Assembly: GCA_963920665.1 (NCBI GenBank)
Contig: OY987271.1
Location: 4,652,501-4,716,500 of the forward strand
Direction: 5' to 3'
Length of the DNA: 64,000 nucleotides
Origin: Straminergon stramineum
Taxonomy: Eukaryota; Streptophyta; Bryopsida; Hypnales; Calliergonaceae
Shown here one piece after another: positions 11,020-23,124 of this stretch. The notes beneath the pieces are model-generated. The model ran no database searches. It was not told the origin of the DNA and saw only the letters and a program-made list of their open reading frames with translations. The translations under genes and the position numbers were made by a program. Numbering within the stretch: the stretch's first letter is position 1; every line of letters begins with the position of its first letter.

Positions 11020-11022
11020 TTT

Positions 11023-11764
11023 TGGAACCTCAGATTCGCACTAGACCAAGAGTTTAGAGTTTATTTAATTTGTGAAATTGAACGTCAAAAATTTGACACT
11101 ATGACACTCAACAGATACAGGTATGACCATGTACGTATGAAACACAATTTCTGCTCAATTCCACATCCACTATGCATCATTTATTACTGATAGATCATGC
11201 ACGTTTGTTTCTTCAGAAGCAAAGATTTACAATCATAAAATCTAGCAGTATACAATTATCATGGTCATATTTCACCACCTCGAAAGGAAAAAACATTCTA
11301 TCTCTTGTGGAGAACATCAAAATTTGTTGAATAATGTTACGTAAGCAACACAAAACTCCTCATATTTTTCAAGTTCACTTCTTAAATGAAATGAATAAAA
11401 GCTTCCTATGTAAATATGGACCGGACTATTGAAACAAAGCAATAAAATTACTACATAGTAAAGCACTGTTCACTGTTCCTGCTTGATTCAAGAATCTGCT
11501 GTCACTAAGATGTTTGTGCGAAAACAAGAGCAACCTACTTATCGTCTAAAAATTGAAGTAATACATAAGCCAACAAAACAATGGCTGTGGGTCATGGGTT
11601 TGGCTACCTTATGTAAATGATATACATGCCCAACCTAATCTTTATTACATGCCTTAGTTGATTGCAACTCAATCACGACCAACGTAACAAGAAGAATCAA
11701 AATACACCAAATGTACAAACAAGTCACCTAGTGCAAGAATCTAAAAGTGCCTTGCATAATAAAC
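11023..11764. other. 3' flank of VPS16
   Basis: AT-rich DNA between the foldback element and the VPS16 stop codon. It presumably contains the VPS16 3' untranslated region near 11.5-11.76 kb. Nothing else is recognised. Confidence 0.5.
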
Positions 11765-14700
11765 TTAAGTCAATGAGAGGCGATCACGTAAAGTATCAAA
11801 TAGTGCCCCAGCCGCTGTATTTTGACCAAATGTAGATTTCAATCTGCCCAGCAACTCACTGTCTTTAGCCTGTGCAGCAGCTTCTGTTGCTTCTTTTACC
11901 ATACCGATACGTGCATATGCCTGACAGGACCAATTTTTGGATCCACATTGAAAGGGATTAGTATAAGTATCCTAAGCAAATCCATATCATTCAAATAATC
12001 TAGGGCATGATTTCGTCTTTCTAATGGTGCACTTGTTACCTTCCTAGAAGCTTCCTAAATGATATATTTGAACTCCTAGAGATGTGGAAGTGGTCATTTG
12101 GGGTTAAGAATGTGATCTTGCGATATCAAACTCCTATGATATTCACCATCAGTTAGATCAATGATAACAAGTGAATATTATAGAATGAAAACATACCTCA
12201 GCTCTCTCTTGAGGATCTGTAAGCTTGACAATATACTTCAAAGCTTCATCATTTTCCTCTTCTTCTATGCAAGCCTCCACAAATGGTTTGTATCCTACAT
12301 GGACAGAAGACAAATATAAACCAAGATAATATGTCAGTATCAATCTCAAAATTACACTGGTGCAGAAAGGTCCAACCTTTGTAACGTGTTGCAGCCACTA
12401 ATCAGCAATCCCAAGATAGGTAAGGTTGAAATAGTAATTTGTTTTGACTTGCGATTAAATCTGTCTTCATCCAGTATTTGAGTTTTTAAGCAGAACAGAT
12501 CTTGGCCAAGAGGAAGAGTTCGAGAAATCACAAGCTTAAGTTATCTGCCTGCACAAGAGATATCAGGCATCCTTCACTTAAAGATCCAGAACCATGGGTC
12601 ATGATCTAGAAGAGGGGACTTAATTGGCATCTTACCAATGGGAGGTTTCTTTTCTTTAGAAAACTTCTCCAGTGCTTCCCATTGCTTTGCAGTTGCAAGT
12701 GCAAACACTTTCAGCCAGTAGAAACGCTTGTCAGGGACCTGGACAACAAGAACAAGGAAGATTAGAGCAAAGTAGGATTCTACCCATAGCATCTTGCGAT
12801 ATCAAACTTCCATTACTTCTATAACTTCTATAGACCAGAGGGATACTCATTGCTCTGGAAGACATGATAACCAGAAACAAAATCACAATCACCCATGAGA
12901 GCTATGTCAAGCAAATAATGAGTCCTTGTAACTGCAATGCCCGGGTCAAGCCTCACTTGCTACACGTCTCAAATATAACTCGGATAACTAATAGCAGATA
13001 TAATTTTAATCAGGACTAGGTCAAATGAGGCATACATAGAGAACAGTACCTTAAAGTCTACTTTCACTCTATTAGCAGCGCGGTGATTTCCCAAGGTAAT
13101 GAGTGTGCGTATTGTGTCACTGACACTGGAATCCACAAAGTACTGCTGTCCTGTGGAAATTTCAAACTCTTGCTGCAACCTGGATGGAATCCGCAAAGCA
13201 CCAGGCACTCCTATGAGAGGACCGAAATATAGCGAAATATAACACCCATCAGGCAAATTATGAGGCCACAGCCAAAAATATCTTTCATGGTATCAACAGG
13301 ACTAGAGAAAAACAAGAGTTTTTGTGCGCTAGAGAATGTACTTGAGCAACTTTCCCTGTTCTTCGGCTGCCTTTGCTTCGAACATATTCTCTTTGGTCTG
13401 TGCATAAAGTTCACTCGCTTCCTCTATTGTTTTCAAGCGAGGCCCTTGCAAAGCTGATCCAGAGCGACTTCCTATGCTTCGAGAGTAACTCCATGACTCT
13501 TTCAGAAAGACTTCTGCAGCACTCTGCCCATCCATAGCTCCAAATAGAGATTAGAAAGCTATCATATACAATTAAGAATGCCATCGAGGCTTTCTATACT
13601 CCAACGCAACTACATCCATGTATCAAAACTTCCGACGTTTGGCACTTGGGATTCCTCAAAAGCGGTATCATGAGTGAGTTCCGCAAATACTCAAATTGTA
13701 TCAGCCAATTTGACCAGAATGAGAAGGTGAAGGGGATGACATGGATGTCAACTTCTACGACAGACAAAGAGAAAATTATAGGTGTTACGGTTCTGCAGAT
13801 ACCTGAATTTGACCAACTGATAGGAAGAATTTCTTCAAAATCTCAGGATCATTCTGCCTGCCACAAATCAAAACATCAAGGCCAGATGTATCTGAGCATT
13901 TTGTAATTTTTAAGATGTCCGGCACCATTACAGAATTCCGCAGCAATTGCCTCTGTAAGTTTCAAACCTTTCAAAGTGTTGTAATAAAGAACGATATTGA
14001 GTTTATGGATAGAGATAGTTTGATAAAACTATCTACCACATACGCTTGAAAGAAATAGCATAACCCAGCTGGGTTGTCTGAAGCTACCCCAGTAATATGG
14101 GCCCAGTACCTGGCGTAGGCAATGAACAAATTGCGAGCAAGTGATTTCGATTGAATGATGCGGAAGAAGTCTGGCAGAGGTTTCTGCGCAGGCCATCAAC
14201 AGTAGTCTCGTAAGATAGCATCAATATAATTATCAGATACATTTGTTATGAGAAACATATTTTTGTGACATTACCAAGATATGCTCAGGATACCAGACTA
14301 TGCCTTACGAAACTGCGAGTAAAACTTTAGTCCAGCCAAGGTTCTACTTCGACCAATGACAATTATTTTCAAAAGCGTGTATCAAGGAACATAACAAGCT
14401 TACAAGTTTCTAATTTAAACATCAAGTTCGGGTAATCCAACTCACTTGGCGCCATATGTGAAGAATTGAAAAATAGACCAGATCGGTGTCGCCACTCTCG
14501 ATGGCTTTAACAAGTGCTCTCTCGTCTTCACCCATACTTGTCAAAAGAGGAACCTGAGTTTCAAGAACACCACCAAGAAGTGAAAACACAGCTCACTCGA
14601 TCAAACAACGTGCATAATGAACATTTGAAACCCCGAAAATTTAAATTTACCTGCTCAGAAGCACGTGGTTCGTAGTCTAGAAGAAGAGCAGCAAGTTTCT

Positions 14701-17700
14701 GCCGCCCATTCCGATGCGCATCAGCAGCCACAGTTGCATATGAGATTCCCGGGCACGCTTTTAGCTGTAAATTTCATGACCAACACCTGCTTAGTGCATT
14801 TAGCCATAGTAGCCTATTCGCTGGATACCAAGCATTATTTGACAATGGTTTTGAATCTCTGAAACTGAAAGAAACTAAAGTCACCGTCACCGCAACTTGT
14901 TACTGATTACTACCGGGCTGCATCATCAAGGGCTAAGCTCATGACGAAGTGATTACCTTATCCAATAAGACCTCCAAGAGGATTGCATCCGGAACATCAC
15001 TGGATGCCATGATCTTAGTACATGCCCAATGTACCAGGACAACTTCCTGTTCACCACCAAGAACGATTATCATCTTCAGGCACTCTCAGCGAACAAAACA
15101 TAAAGAAGATACAGAAAATTACAACAAGATCCTCACAAGGAAGTTATATCAGTTTCCCCATGTGAAAGTGGGGAACTCTGGAGTTTCCCCCTCGTTATCA
15201 CAGTGAAGTTTAGAAGTCTCCTGTGGGCATTCCTCTCTTCGTAAATTCTCCCCAAATCACTAATGTACAATACAAATTGGTAGATTTTACAACACATTGA
15301 CACATCTTACATTTCAATATTGTTTCCACCTAACCTTTGGTAGATTTTACAAGTTGCAATTGCCGATTGACAAGGGTACCATCAGGTTGGACATTTAGGA
15401 GTTGCAAGTTTTCATACTATAAGACAATGAATTTCATTCATAGAATTCTAATATTTTTAGAGTCTGTAGATTCTGGAAGTCTAAGAAATTTTGAATCTAT
15501 GAAGTTGCAGAGTTTTTAAAAAACTAAAACCTATAAATTACTAAAAGTTGAACTTCTGAAATCTAGAAAGGAGGCTACATCTGAAATTCTGAGGGTGGGT
15601 GGGGATTGGTGCATTTCACACACAGGGGAAGTGATATAACTTCCTTGTGTCTTATTGCAGAATCTACAAGTTTAGCATAGCCAGACACAAACCTTGCTTA
15701 AGTCTAAATACTCAGATATGCGCAGAGCCAGAAGGTGCCGATGTGCATTGACAAGTCTTTCTACAAGAACTTTTGGAGTAAGCTCCTGAACATATCGTAC
15801 AAATTGTCAGCGCATACATGTGGATAGCCATATTTTAAGGTGGGATAGAAAGTAATGACGATCTGAAAAGATTATTAGTGATTATCCATAATATCAGTTT
15901 CTACAAACAAGAAATGAGGATCTTAATGCGACAGGAATAACACGTAGCAACAGACTGGGCATTGCATTGATTGAAGAAAGCAGACTTGAGATGGAAGAGA
16001 TTTTCCCCTATTACCTTAAACTGCTGAATACTCAAAGGTATACCAATCTCAAACTGGCGCACAGCATTCAGCACTCTGAGAGTCCTACACATATCCTGAA
16101 ACTGATCTCTATCAAACTTCCTGCCAAAAGAAAAACGCGCATTAGCATAGTAACCTCATTCGCCTTGCCATAAGTACAGAAAAGTAAACTTGGAACGACA
16201 AGATACTGCCAAAATCGATAATTTAGAACTAATACCTATCTGAATAAGACAATCCAAGCAACAAATTGCTCCAATATGACAGAACAGTTGAGTCAACAAG
16301 CAACCTGCAAAACGCCCTTCCGTAAGCAGCGCCTCGCAGCAGAGTGCGTTGTAGAGAGATGTCGAATTCATGTCCGGCTGCATCGATACAATCCGCAACT
16401 GCCTCCGGAAGTTTGTCACTAATCAATCTGATGTTTTCATCCGCCTGATGGTAGACCAAATGCGCAACCATATTAAATCATGAGACCGTCACCCATCCTA
16501 AATGCACATGGTACGAAGGATCACAAAGATCACAACTATTGCCAAAGATACCTTAGCACTTCGTTTGTCGAATTGCTCCAGGGCATCAAAGAGCATGGCT
16601 GCAGGAGAAGTGCTGCCAATTTTGAAGATAGAAACTGTGGAATCGGGCACTCTACGCAGAAACTCCATATATGTATTGGACAATATACGGACACCATCAC
16701 ACTCAGGTATGAGAACAATCGGCTCTTCGTACGAGAATCTGACCACGTCACCGTAAGGGCCTACCATAACTAGTTGCTCTTCCCAATAGAGAAGCACACT
16801 GTCCACCCCACACCAAACGAGCTGCTCTGGTGGCAGAGCTGACTGCAATAAGCACATCAACAATGCATACACTGTGAGCAGAAATTTAATCAGCCTAAAT
16901 CAAGTCATTGCAACCACATACCGAATCTCACTACATCTCCCTCAAATTCAGCGTAATCAATGACATCCGTATGAAAAATAGGAAGGCAATCAAACAACCT
17001 CTGTGAAGTGCTCCAATAACGTCTTGCTGAAATCCGAGTTGACAACCAGTAGACGACCATCGTGAGTGAAACAGGCAATAAAACCCCCGTTTGAAGAAAG
17101 AGTCATCTTTTGAATAGGTCCAAAATCGACGATCTGGTCTTGCACATTCTCCGCATCCACCATCAGAACAGACGATCCGACAGCCAAGAGTACTTCCAAG
17201 TTTCCAGACAGCGTGTACAGCGGTTCCACAACAGCCATGCAATGCGGGGGATCCTCCAAGTGAGGATCCGCGAGCTTCACAACCTTCTGTGTCTCTAGAT
17301 TCGGGATGCTAAACAACTGATTCTGCTCAGTGATCGCCACAAGGCCGCTCCCCCAAATGATACAATCCGACACTCCCTGGTCCCAGCACTCTTGACCCAG
17401 AGAAAACTGCTCCGGAATCAGCTCCCCATGAATATTGTATTGGAATATGGTGCCATCGTGCATAACGGCCAGGAGGATCTCCTCATCAGTCCACCCAAGT
17501 GCAATGAGACGCCCACCAGGACGATCCCACGGCACCGACGACAAAATCTTACCAGAAGACGAAAATAACAGCAGCTTCGCTCGAGCGGACTCTGCTCGCA
17601 GCTGCACCATCTTTGACTCATCACGAACCATGGCAATCGGTCCCCCGAATCTCGCACATGCTACTTTGTGGCGACTCAAATCCACACTATTCCAACACAT

Positions 17701-17772
17701 CGTGTACACCTCCTGTTTCCGGTAATACCGATTGTAGAGCGCCTCCCACTCGGCCGCTATGGATATCGCCAT
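11765..17772 (-). CDS. VPS16: VPS16 (VACUOLELESS1), HOPS/CORVET core subunit, 15 exons
   Basis: Exons on the minus strand are 17772-16999, 16842-16552, 16444-16305, 16120-16015, 15785-15693, 15046-14957, 14764-14651, 14553-14446, 14183-14110, 13857-13803, 13523-13342, 13179-13050, 12738-12636, 12294-12197 and 11920-11765. All introns are GT-AG and phases agree, giving 2514 nt and 837 aa, near the usual plant length of about 860. The N-terminal ~400 residues match the Vps16_N beta-propeller (plant signatures such as [35 protein letters not shown]). The C-terminal half matches the helical Vps16_C region ([40 protein letters not shown]). In known systems VPS16 is a scaffold of HOPS and CORVET, which tether endosomes and vacuoles before fusion; its loss in Arabidopsis blocks vacuole formation. 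The gene looks intact. Intron 5 carries an inverted-repeat element. Confidence 0.96.
15134..15649. mobile_element. Inverted-repeat element in VPS16 intron 5
   Basis: Arms at 15134-15167 and 15614-15649 are inverted copies with a few mismatches (CACAAGGAAGTTATATCA at the left end). They enclose about 445 bp that includes two copies of a TTGGTAGATTTTACAA motif near 15277 and 15339. The element lies wholly within the 646-bp intron and disturbs no splice site. Confidence 0.55.
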
Positions 17773-20069
17773 CGTTCACACGACACCAAAACCCTAGAAT
17801 GGAAAACCCAATCATCAGTGAAGATACTTTGAATTGACGGTCTTCCATTCATCTTCCAGTTTGAAAAAATGGTTCTGACAAACCATCACTGCAGGCAGAG
17901 AATATTAAAACGAAAACTAGTTACAGTTCTCGGAACGATTTCTGATCAGTTTCTGTAAGTTTTCGATGTACTAGAGTACCGAGCCATTTACAGAGTCCGG
18001 TGAAACAACCGAAAATCAACCAATTGAAGGATATGGAGGAAAGGGTTTAACGTGATTTTCGCAAAAAAGGTCTCCATTTTTCTCAAAATCACCTTCCTAC
18101 ACTCCATTTTTCATAAAATAGTCCATTATTTGCGAGTATCAAGATAATTTCCTCCTGATCCTTGCCCTAAGCGTGAAATGTCATAGATGCCATGCCAATG
18201 AATATGGTCATTCGCTGGCAAAAAAAATCACGAAAAAAGCGAAACATAAGCTCCTAGTTTATCAATATATGCCAAACAACCCGGCTCCTATTGGGTCTTC
18301 TCAACCCTCTGCCTTTAAAAGGGAAAAGCACTTCAGCTACTGCTAAAACTGGTAGGGAGACAATTCAAGCACGCAAGGCGCAAGGAAGAGAGAAGTCGAG
18401 TGGTTCCAAACAAAAAACACAAACAAAAGCAATACCTATCCGGGGCCGTCCATGGCAATCTCCGGAGCACAAAAATCCCGAACAGTCTTAATTCAGGCAC
18501 TCTGGCAGCTCCTTCGTCTCGTCTGTACGGTCACGCATGAGAAAAGAAACAAGTTACTGCCGCCTGGTGATTCTCAGCTTCTGAAAATTCTACTACACAC
18601 GTCATAAACCAGAATGGATCCCTCCTTGGCTTTCGAAAAAACCCAAAATTCTTCCAGAGACCTTAAGCCATAAGAAGAGCTAATTAGGATCCGGGAACGT
18701 CATTAGCCTTACTACGATGGAGAATACCATATCCAGATTTTCCAAATAACCTGCATGGTGAATTTTCAATAAGGAAAAGGTTTCTAACGCACCGAGGCTC
18801 CAAAGCCCCGAAAAGTGTCCAAATTACCCTAAGTCTTCAGAGAATTCCCACAGACATACGCTCCCTTTCGTGACCAGAATTGAAGAGGAAGGATGAGTTA
18901 ATCGTCCCAACGGAACAATACTCCGGAAATCATGAATTGATATGTCTTCATATGTTTTGATATACCTAGATTGCCTAAAAATCAAAAGAAATCTATTAGT
19001 GAATAAACCCTATATATCCCGGATGTAACAGAATCCAAGCTCAGTAACGAACCAAATTAAGTCCCCCTAACACCACCGCACACTACCGGAGCAGAAGCTA
19101 AAACAACTCACAGACTTCAATGAATGATTTAAGTTAGATTAAGGACCAACTATTAAGCGACCCTAAACCAAAAAACAGCATTGCCAAGCCTCAGAGCAAT
19201 CTAGACTCTACCAGAGAGAAAAGTCGGAAACAATCACCGAGAGTCCTCGTCGCCCCCGAGGACAAGCGATTACACCGCGATCCCACTTGCGACTAAAGTG
19301 ACCGGTAATCCAGAGATCGTGTGAGTACGCTACCAAATTTATAAAATAAAATCTTCCTAATAGAAGTTCTGGCATTGAATTAAACACATTCACACACAAA
19401 CTCTTCAAAAAGCTCGTAAACCAGAGATTGCGCGAGCAACCTATTAAATTATCAAATGAAATCTTCTTTGTAAACTAAACCCAATTGGATCGAACCCAAT
19501 CAAACAAGCACTTCTCCGAGCAGAGTTTTCGTAGCACCTAAAATCCCCAAGGAAAATCGAGCAGAGACAAAACTCCAGGATTTAGGGTTTACGATTTTCC
19601 GCAGACAGACCATTTACCTCAACAGACTGAAGACTAGTGAAGACTCAGGAGGAGCAGCAACATGTTGAAATTGCGTGCGAGTAGAGCTTCAGTGATCTCA
19701 TTGCTACGGTGTCGCAATCCAAGTTCATTGCGATTGAGGCGCTCTTGATCGCAAAACTCTAGAAATCTGCAGCATGATCTACTCCTGACACCAGATTCTT
19801 CACAGATATGGCCTGTAATTTTCACTATGTCAAAAAACACTGAGAAAAGCAAGAATTTGAGTAGCGATGAGAAGCAAAATGAAATGAAGTGGGTGCAACG
19901 CAACCTACAATCGCTACAACGTTGAAGCTCATGATTCCCTGGCGAAGGCGAGGCTTTCACCAGCTTTCTCAGTGTGGGTTGGAGATGGTGTGACTGCCGC
20001 GCACTGGGATTTTTTTTCGTTGCACTCATTTTCAAATGATTTAGTGCGGCATCTAGAAATATTAACCAT
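17773..20069. other. Upstream region of VPS16, no confident gene
   Basis: Just upstream of the VPS16 ATG, a CTAGGGTTTTGG motif (minus strand, near 17785-17796) resembles a telo-box. It is common in promoters and leaders of plant housekeeping genes. Farther out, 18.2-20.05 kb is moderately GC-rich and has a TTAGGGTTT motif near 19583. It also holds an open frame of 151 codons at 19634-20089 on the minus strand. I recognise no domain in it. It could be a leader exon, a non-coding transcript or chance. Confidence 0.4.
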
Positions 20070-20073
20070 TTAA

Positions 20074-20826
20074 CCCTCCAAATTTCCAAAATTAAAAAGA
20101 TGCATTATAAAGTGTAACTTAGAATAATAGAATAATTATTTAATGGTGACTCTTAAATAATAGTTGTAAAATATGATACACAAATCATATCAACTAAGGT
20201 AGGAGGCTCTTGAAGTGTCTAGGTTCTAATTGCAAATCCTATCTAGGAATGAATGACATATTGTTTGAAATATCTATTTCTGTCAAAGATGAGTTAGGAA
20301 GGCTTAAATGGACACTTCAAGAGCCTCCTACCTTAGTACTCAAACTAATAATTTTCAATAATATTTGAAGCCAAAAAATAAAAATTCCTTCTAAAATCAA
20401 TTGTGGTTTGCATATTTGTGATTTTTATAGAAATTTTTCCTTCTAAGTTCAAAATGTTAAGTTCTAATCAATGTGATTTTTGACAATTTTTACTTTACTT
20501 TTTTATTCAAGTCATTTTTTAAGGGTCATTTTTTGAATTGAAAAAGAAAGAGTTACTTTTTGAGGCCAAACCTACTACTAACTTTTGAATCAAAAAATAT
20601 TTGCAAAGAAAAATCTTCATAATCTATATTGTACAAATGTTAAAATACTAATACATGAATCTTTAAAAAAAATTGATGGATGAAAAAGATGCATTTTTGC
20701 ATGTTTAGGATGTGTTTGCGTCCATTTGTTGTTTAAAATTTGAACCCCCACCAAGTGCATACAATTTGTCATTTTTGCACACCATCAACACCTTGCAAAG
20801 CTTTAGGAGCCACGGGCTTTTAGGGG
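20074..20826. repeat. Dispersed AT-rich repeat, copy A (possible TTAA element)
   Basis: The block from about 20076 to 20740 is similar in the same orientation to 32771-33300. Shared words include AAGTTCAAAATGTTAAGTTC and AGGGTCATTTTTT. It is bounded by TTAA at 20070-20073 and 20827-20830 with ends CCCTCCAAAT and CTTTTAGGGG, only weakly inverted. It may therefore be a 753-bp member of the TTAA group. A 145-bp hairpin element is nested at 20193-20337. There is no coding frame. Confidence 0.5.
20193..20337. mobile_element. 145-bp MITE with perfect 27-bp inverted ends
   Basis: Positions 20193-20219 and 20311-20337 are exact reverse complements over 27 bp, beginning ACTAAGGTAGGAGGCTC. The element is absent at the corresponding place in the related repeat at about 32.88 kb. 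It is too short to encode anything; the perfect arms suggest a recent insertion. Confidence 0.7.
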
Positions 20827-20830
20827 TTAA

Positions 20831-22717
20831 TGCCAAAATCACTTTTTTGGATTTTTTCACATTTTTACACATTTTGTTTGTATCGTTGCACAATTACATT
20901 ATTATTTTACATCAAATTTGTAAAGTTGGTTATGGAGGAAGGTCAATTTTCAAAGATTCAAGAATTACATTAGATGAATGTGAAGAAATTTGGACGAAGC
21001 ATTGATTTAAAGCAATATAATTAATAATTTAGAATAAAGATGTTAGAGCTATTAGGATTTAACCCTTGAGAGTTATTGGTAGGGAGGGGAATGTAGATTT
21101 CAAGCTCTATAGGGGAAATAAATTATGGTCCAAGATACATTATCTTTGTATTTGCAAGTTTTTGTTTTCTCTCCAACCCTTCATGAATTGATTTAGAGTT
21201 GTTTTGCACAAAAATTGTAAAGAACCAAGTAACTGCATTAGTCACAATGCAAAAATAATAGACAAAATGTGCACTCTCAACATAGTAGTATGTACTTCTA
21301 ATCCATTTGGGGTAGCTTGAGGAGGAAGTATTTGAAATCATTTGTAATCCATTGAATGGATGAGAAGACTCTTGGAATTAAGATACTATTTATTTGAATA
21401 ATTTTTAGAAAATAGGTTCAAAATTGAATGTAAAAGATTTCTAATTTGGGGATTCATTAACTATTGAGTTGTAATTGCATTTTGCTCTACAATTATGTGA
21501 TACCTTACACACTACAACCTTTATATTTCTCTCTTACAATTTCTTCACCCATTTTTTTACAATGGCTTTTTGAATACTAATGTCTCAAACTTAGTTGCAT
21601 GAGTCGCTACAACTTGAATATGAGACAAGTGTGCCATAGTCTATGATAATGCAACAAGTGTTCAAGATATTCCAAAATGTTATTGAAGTGAGGGGCAAAT
21701 TAAAGAAGTTTGAGTGTATTGTACATCCTATATTTACTTCATTGCATCTCAAATAAAACCTTGTTTCCAAAGTGAAAACAACAAAAACAAATCATGATCT
21801 CAAATGAAGTAGAAGTGTTAGGAAATGGAGGTCACTAATGCTTTTGATAGAAAATGATTTGGAACAATTTGATCTAGAAAATGCAATTACATACAACTAT
21901 GTTTGCCAATTTCCATATAAAACATGGAAATATTTAGAAAGAATTGCAATAGATGTAATTATCCCTTTTGCATCTTGAACAACATTGGCAATGTTTTGGA
22001 AGGAAAGCAACTACAAAGATGGTACAAGTGGATAGGCACTTTTTGGAAAGGTCACCATGAAGAAATATAACATATAATATTGTGTATAGCAATGTTTTCA
22101 ATACTTTCAAGTATATTGGTCAAGAATATACTTTTTCAAGTCTTTTTTTAATCTTTTGTTGTAGACACTAGTTTCAATTAGTACCCCTTTGTAAGTGTCA
22201 ATCACTCACAAAAGAAGCACCACTAAACTTGTGTCATTAGTAAATAGAATATTTTGTATAAGTCCATGTCAAGTGTTTCTCCTACTAAACATGTATTTTC
22301 ATACATACAAAGTGTATTTTTCAATGTTGATTAGTTTTTACAAACCATGAAAGTAATTTCTATCAAATCTAAAAGTCATTGGAGTGCTAATGTTGCAAGC
22401 CTATATTTGCACAATTTTCTTATGTTGAAGTCAACAATGTTGTATACACTATCACCTATTCTTTTGCACACCCATTCTATCACTCATTCTCTAATTTGGT
22501 GCAATTACTCTTTCAACTTCTGATCCCTTATCCTCAATAATCCATATCAACTAAAGATTGTGTCTATATTATTGCTCTCACCAAAACAACCCTAGGACTT
22601 TAAACATTAAAAGAGTCAAAAATTGCTTTGAATGATTGAGAGAAGGTATTTGGACAAAGCATTAACATGGAGCAATCAATTCATCATGTAGAATATGGAT
22701 GTCAAAATGCTACAAGG
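20831..22717. other. AT-rich intergenic DNA, no gene recognised
   Basis: Only short chance open frames occur here. A TTAACCCTTGA motif near 21060 resembles the left end of the TTAA elements, but I did not find a convincing right end. Confidence 0.5.
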
Positions 22718-22721
22718 TTAA

Positions 22722-22934
22722 CCCCTTGGCACTCCAATGTCCAAATTTTGGACAATGAACAAAGAGGTTCCAAGGGATTTTTTTTAGCATAGAACTTATC
22801 ATTCATCCAAACCAATGCTTAACTTTTTAAGAACCATACTTTATGTATAAAGAATTTGAGATAAATAAAATATAGTTATAAAGATGTAAGCAAAAACATG
22901 CAAAAAATTCAAGAAAGGATTCAGCGTTAATGGG
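22722..22934. mobile_element. Short TTAA-flanked element (213 bp)
   Basis: It is flanked by TTAA at 22718-22721 and 22935-22938. The ends are CCCCTTGGCACTCC on the left and, read inverted from the right, CCCATTAACGCTG, a partial match. It lies just downstream of the ARP4 3' end and has no coding capacity. Confidence 0.5.
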
Positions 22935-23124
22935 TTAAACATTACAAGCCATAAAATTACTTGGGTGCATCAACACAATTAATTTTGCTCAAATATGATA
23001 GGCCCATCCATTATAAAAATGTACATCTCATGCCTAAGTTTTCCTATGCCACGCAACTGTACCCAATAAATGGTCATTGTAGTCTGTCTCCGAAAGACCC
23101 TTCAAAAATCCAGGGCCATACTTC

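Noticed and set aside
19634..20089. 151-codon minus-strand frame as a gene
   Set aside because: No domain, unusual composition, and it runs into the dispersed AT-rich repeat; it could be a leader but is not supported as protein.
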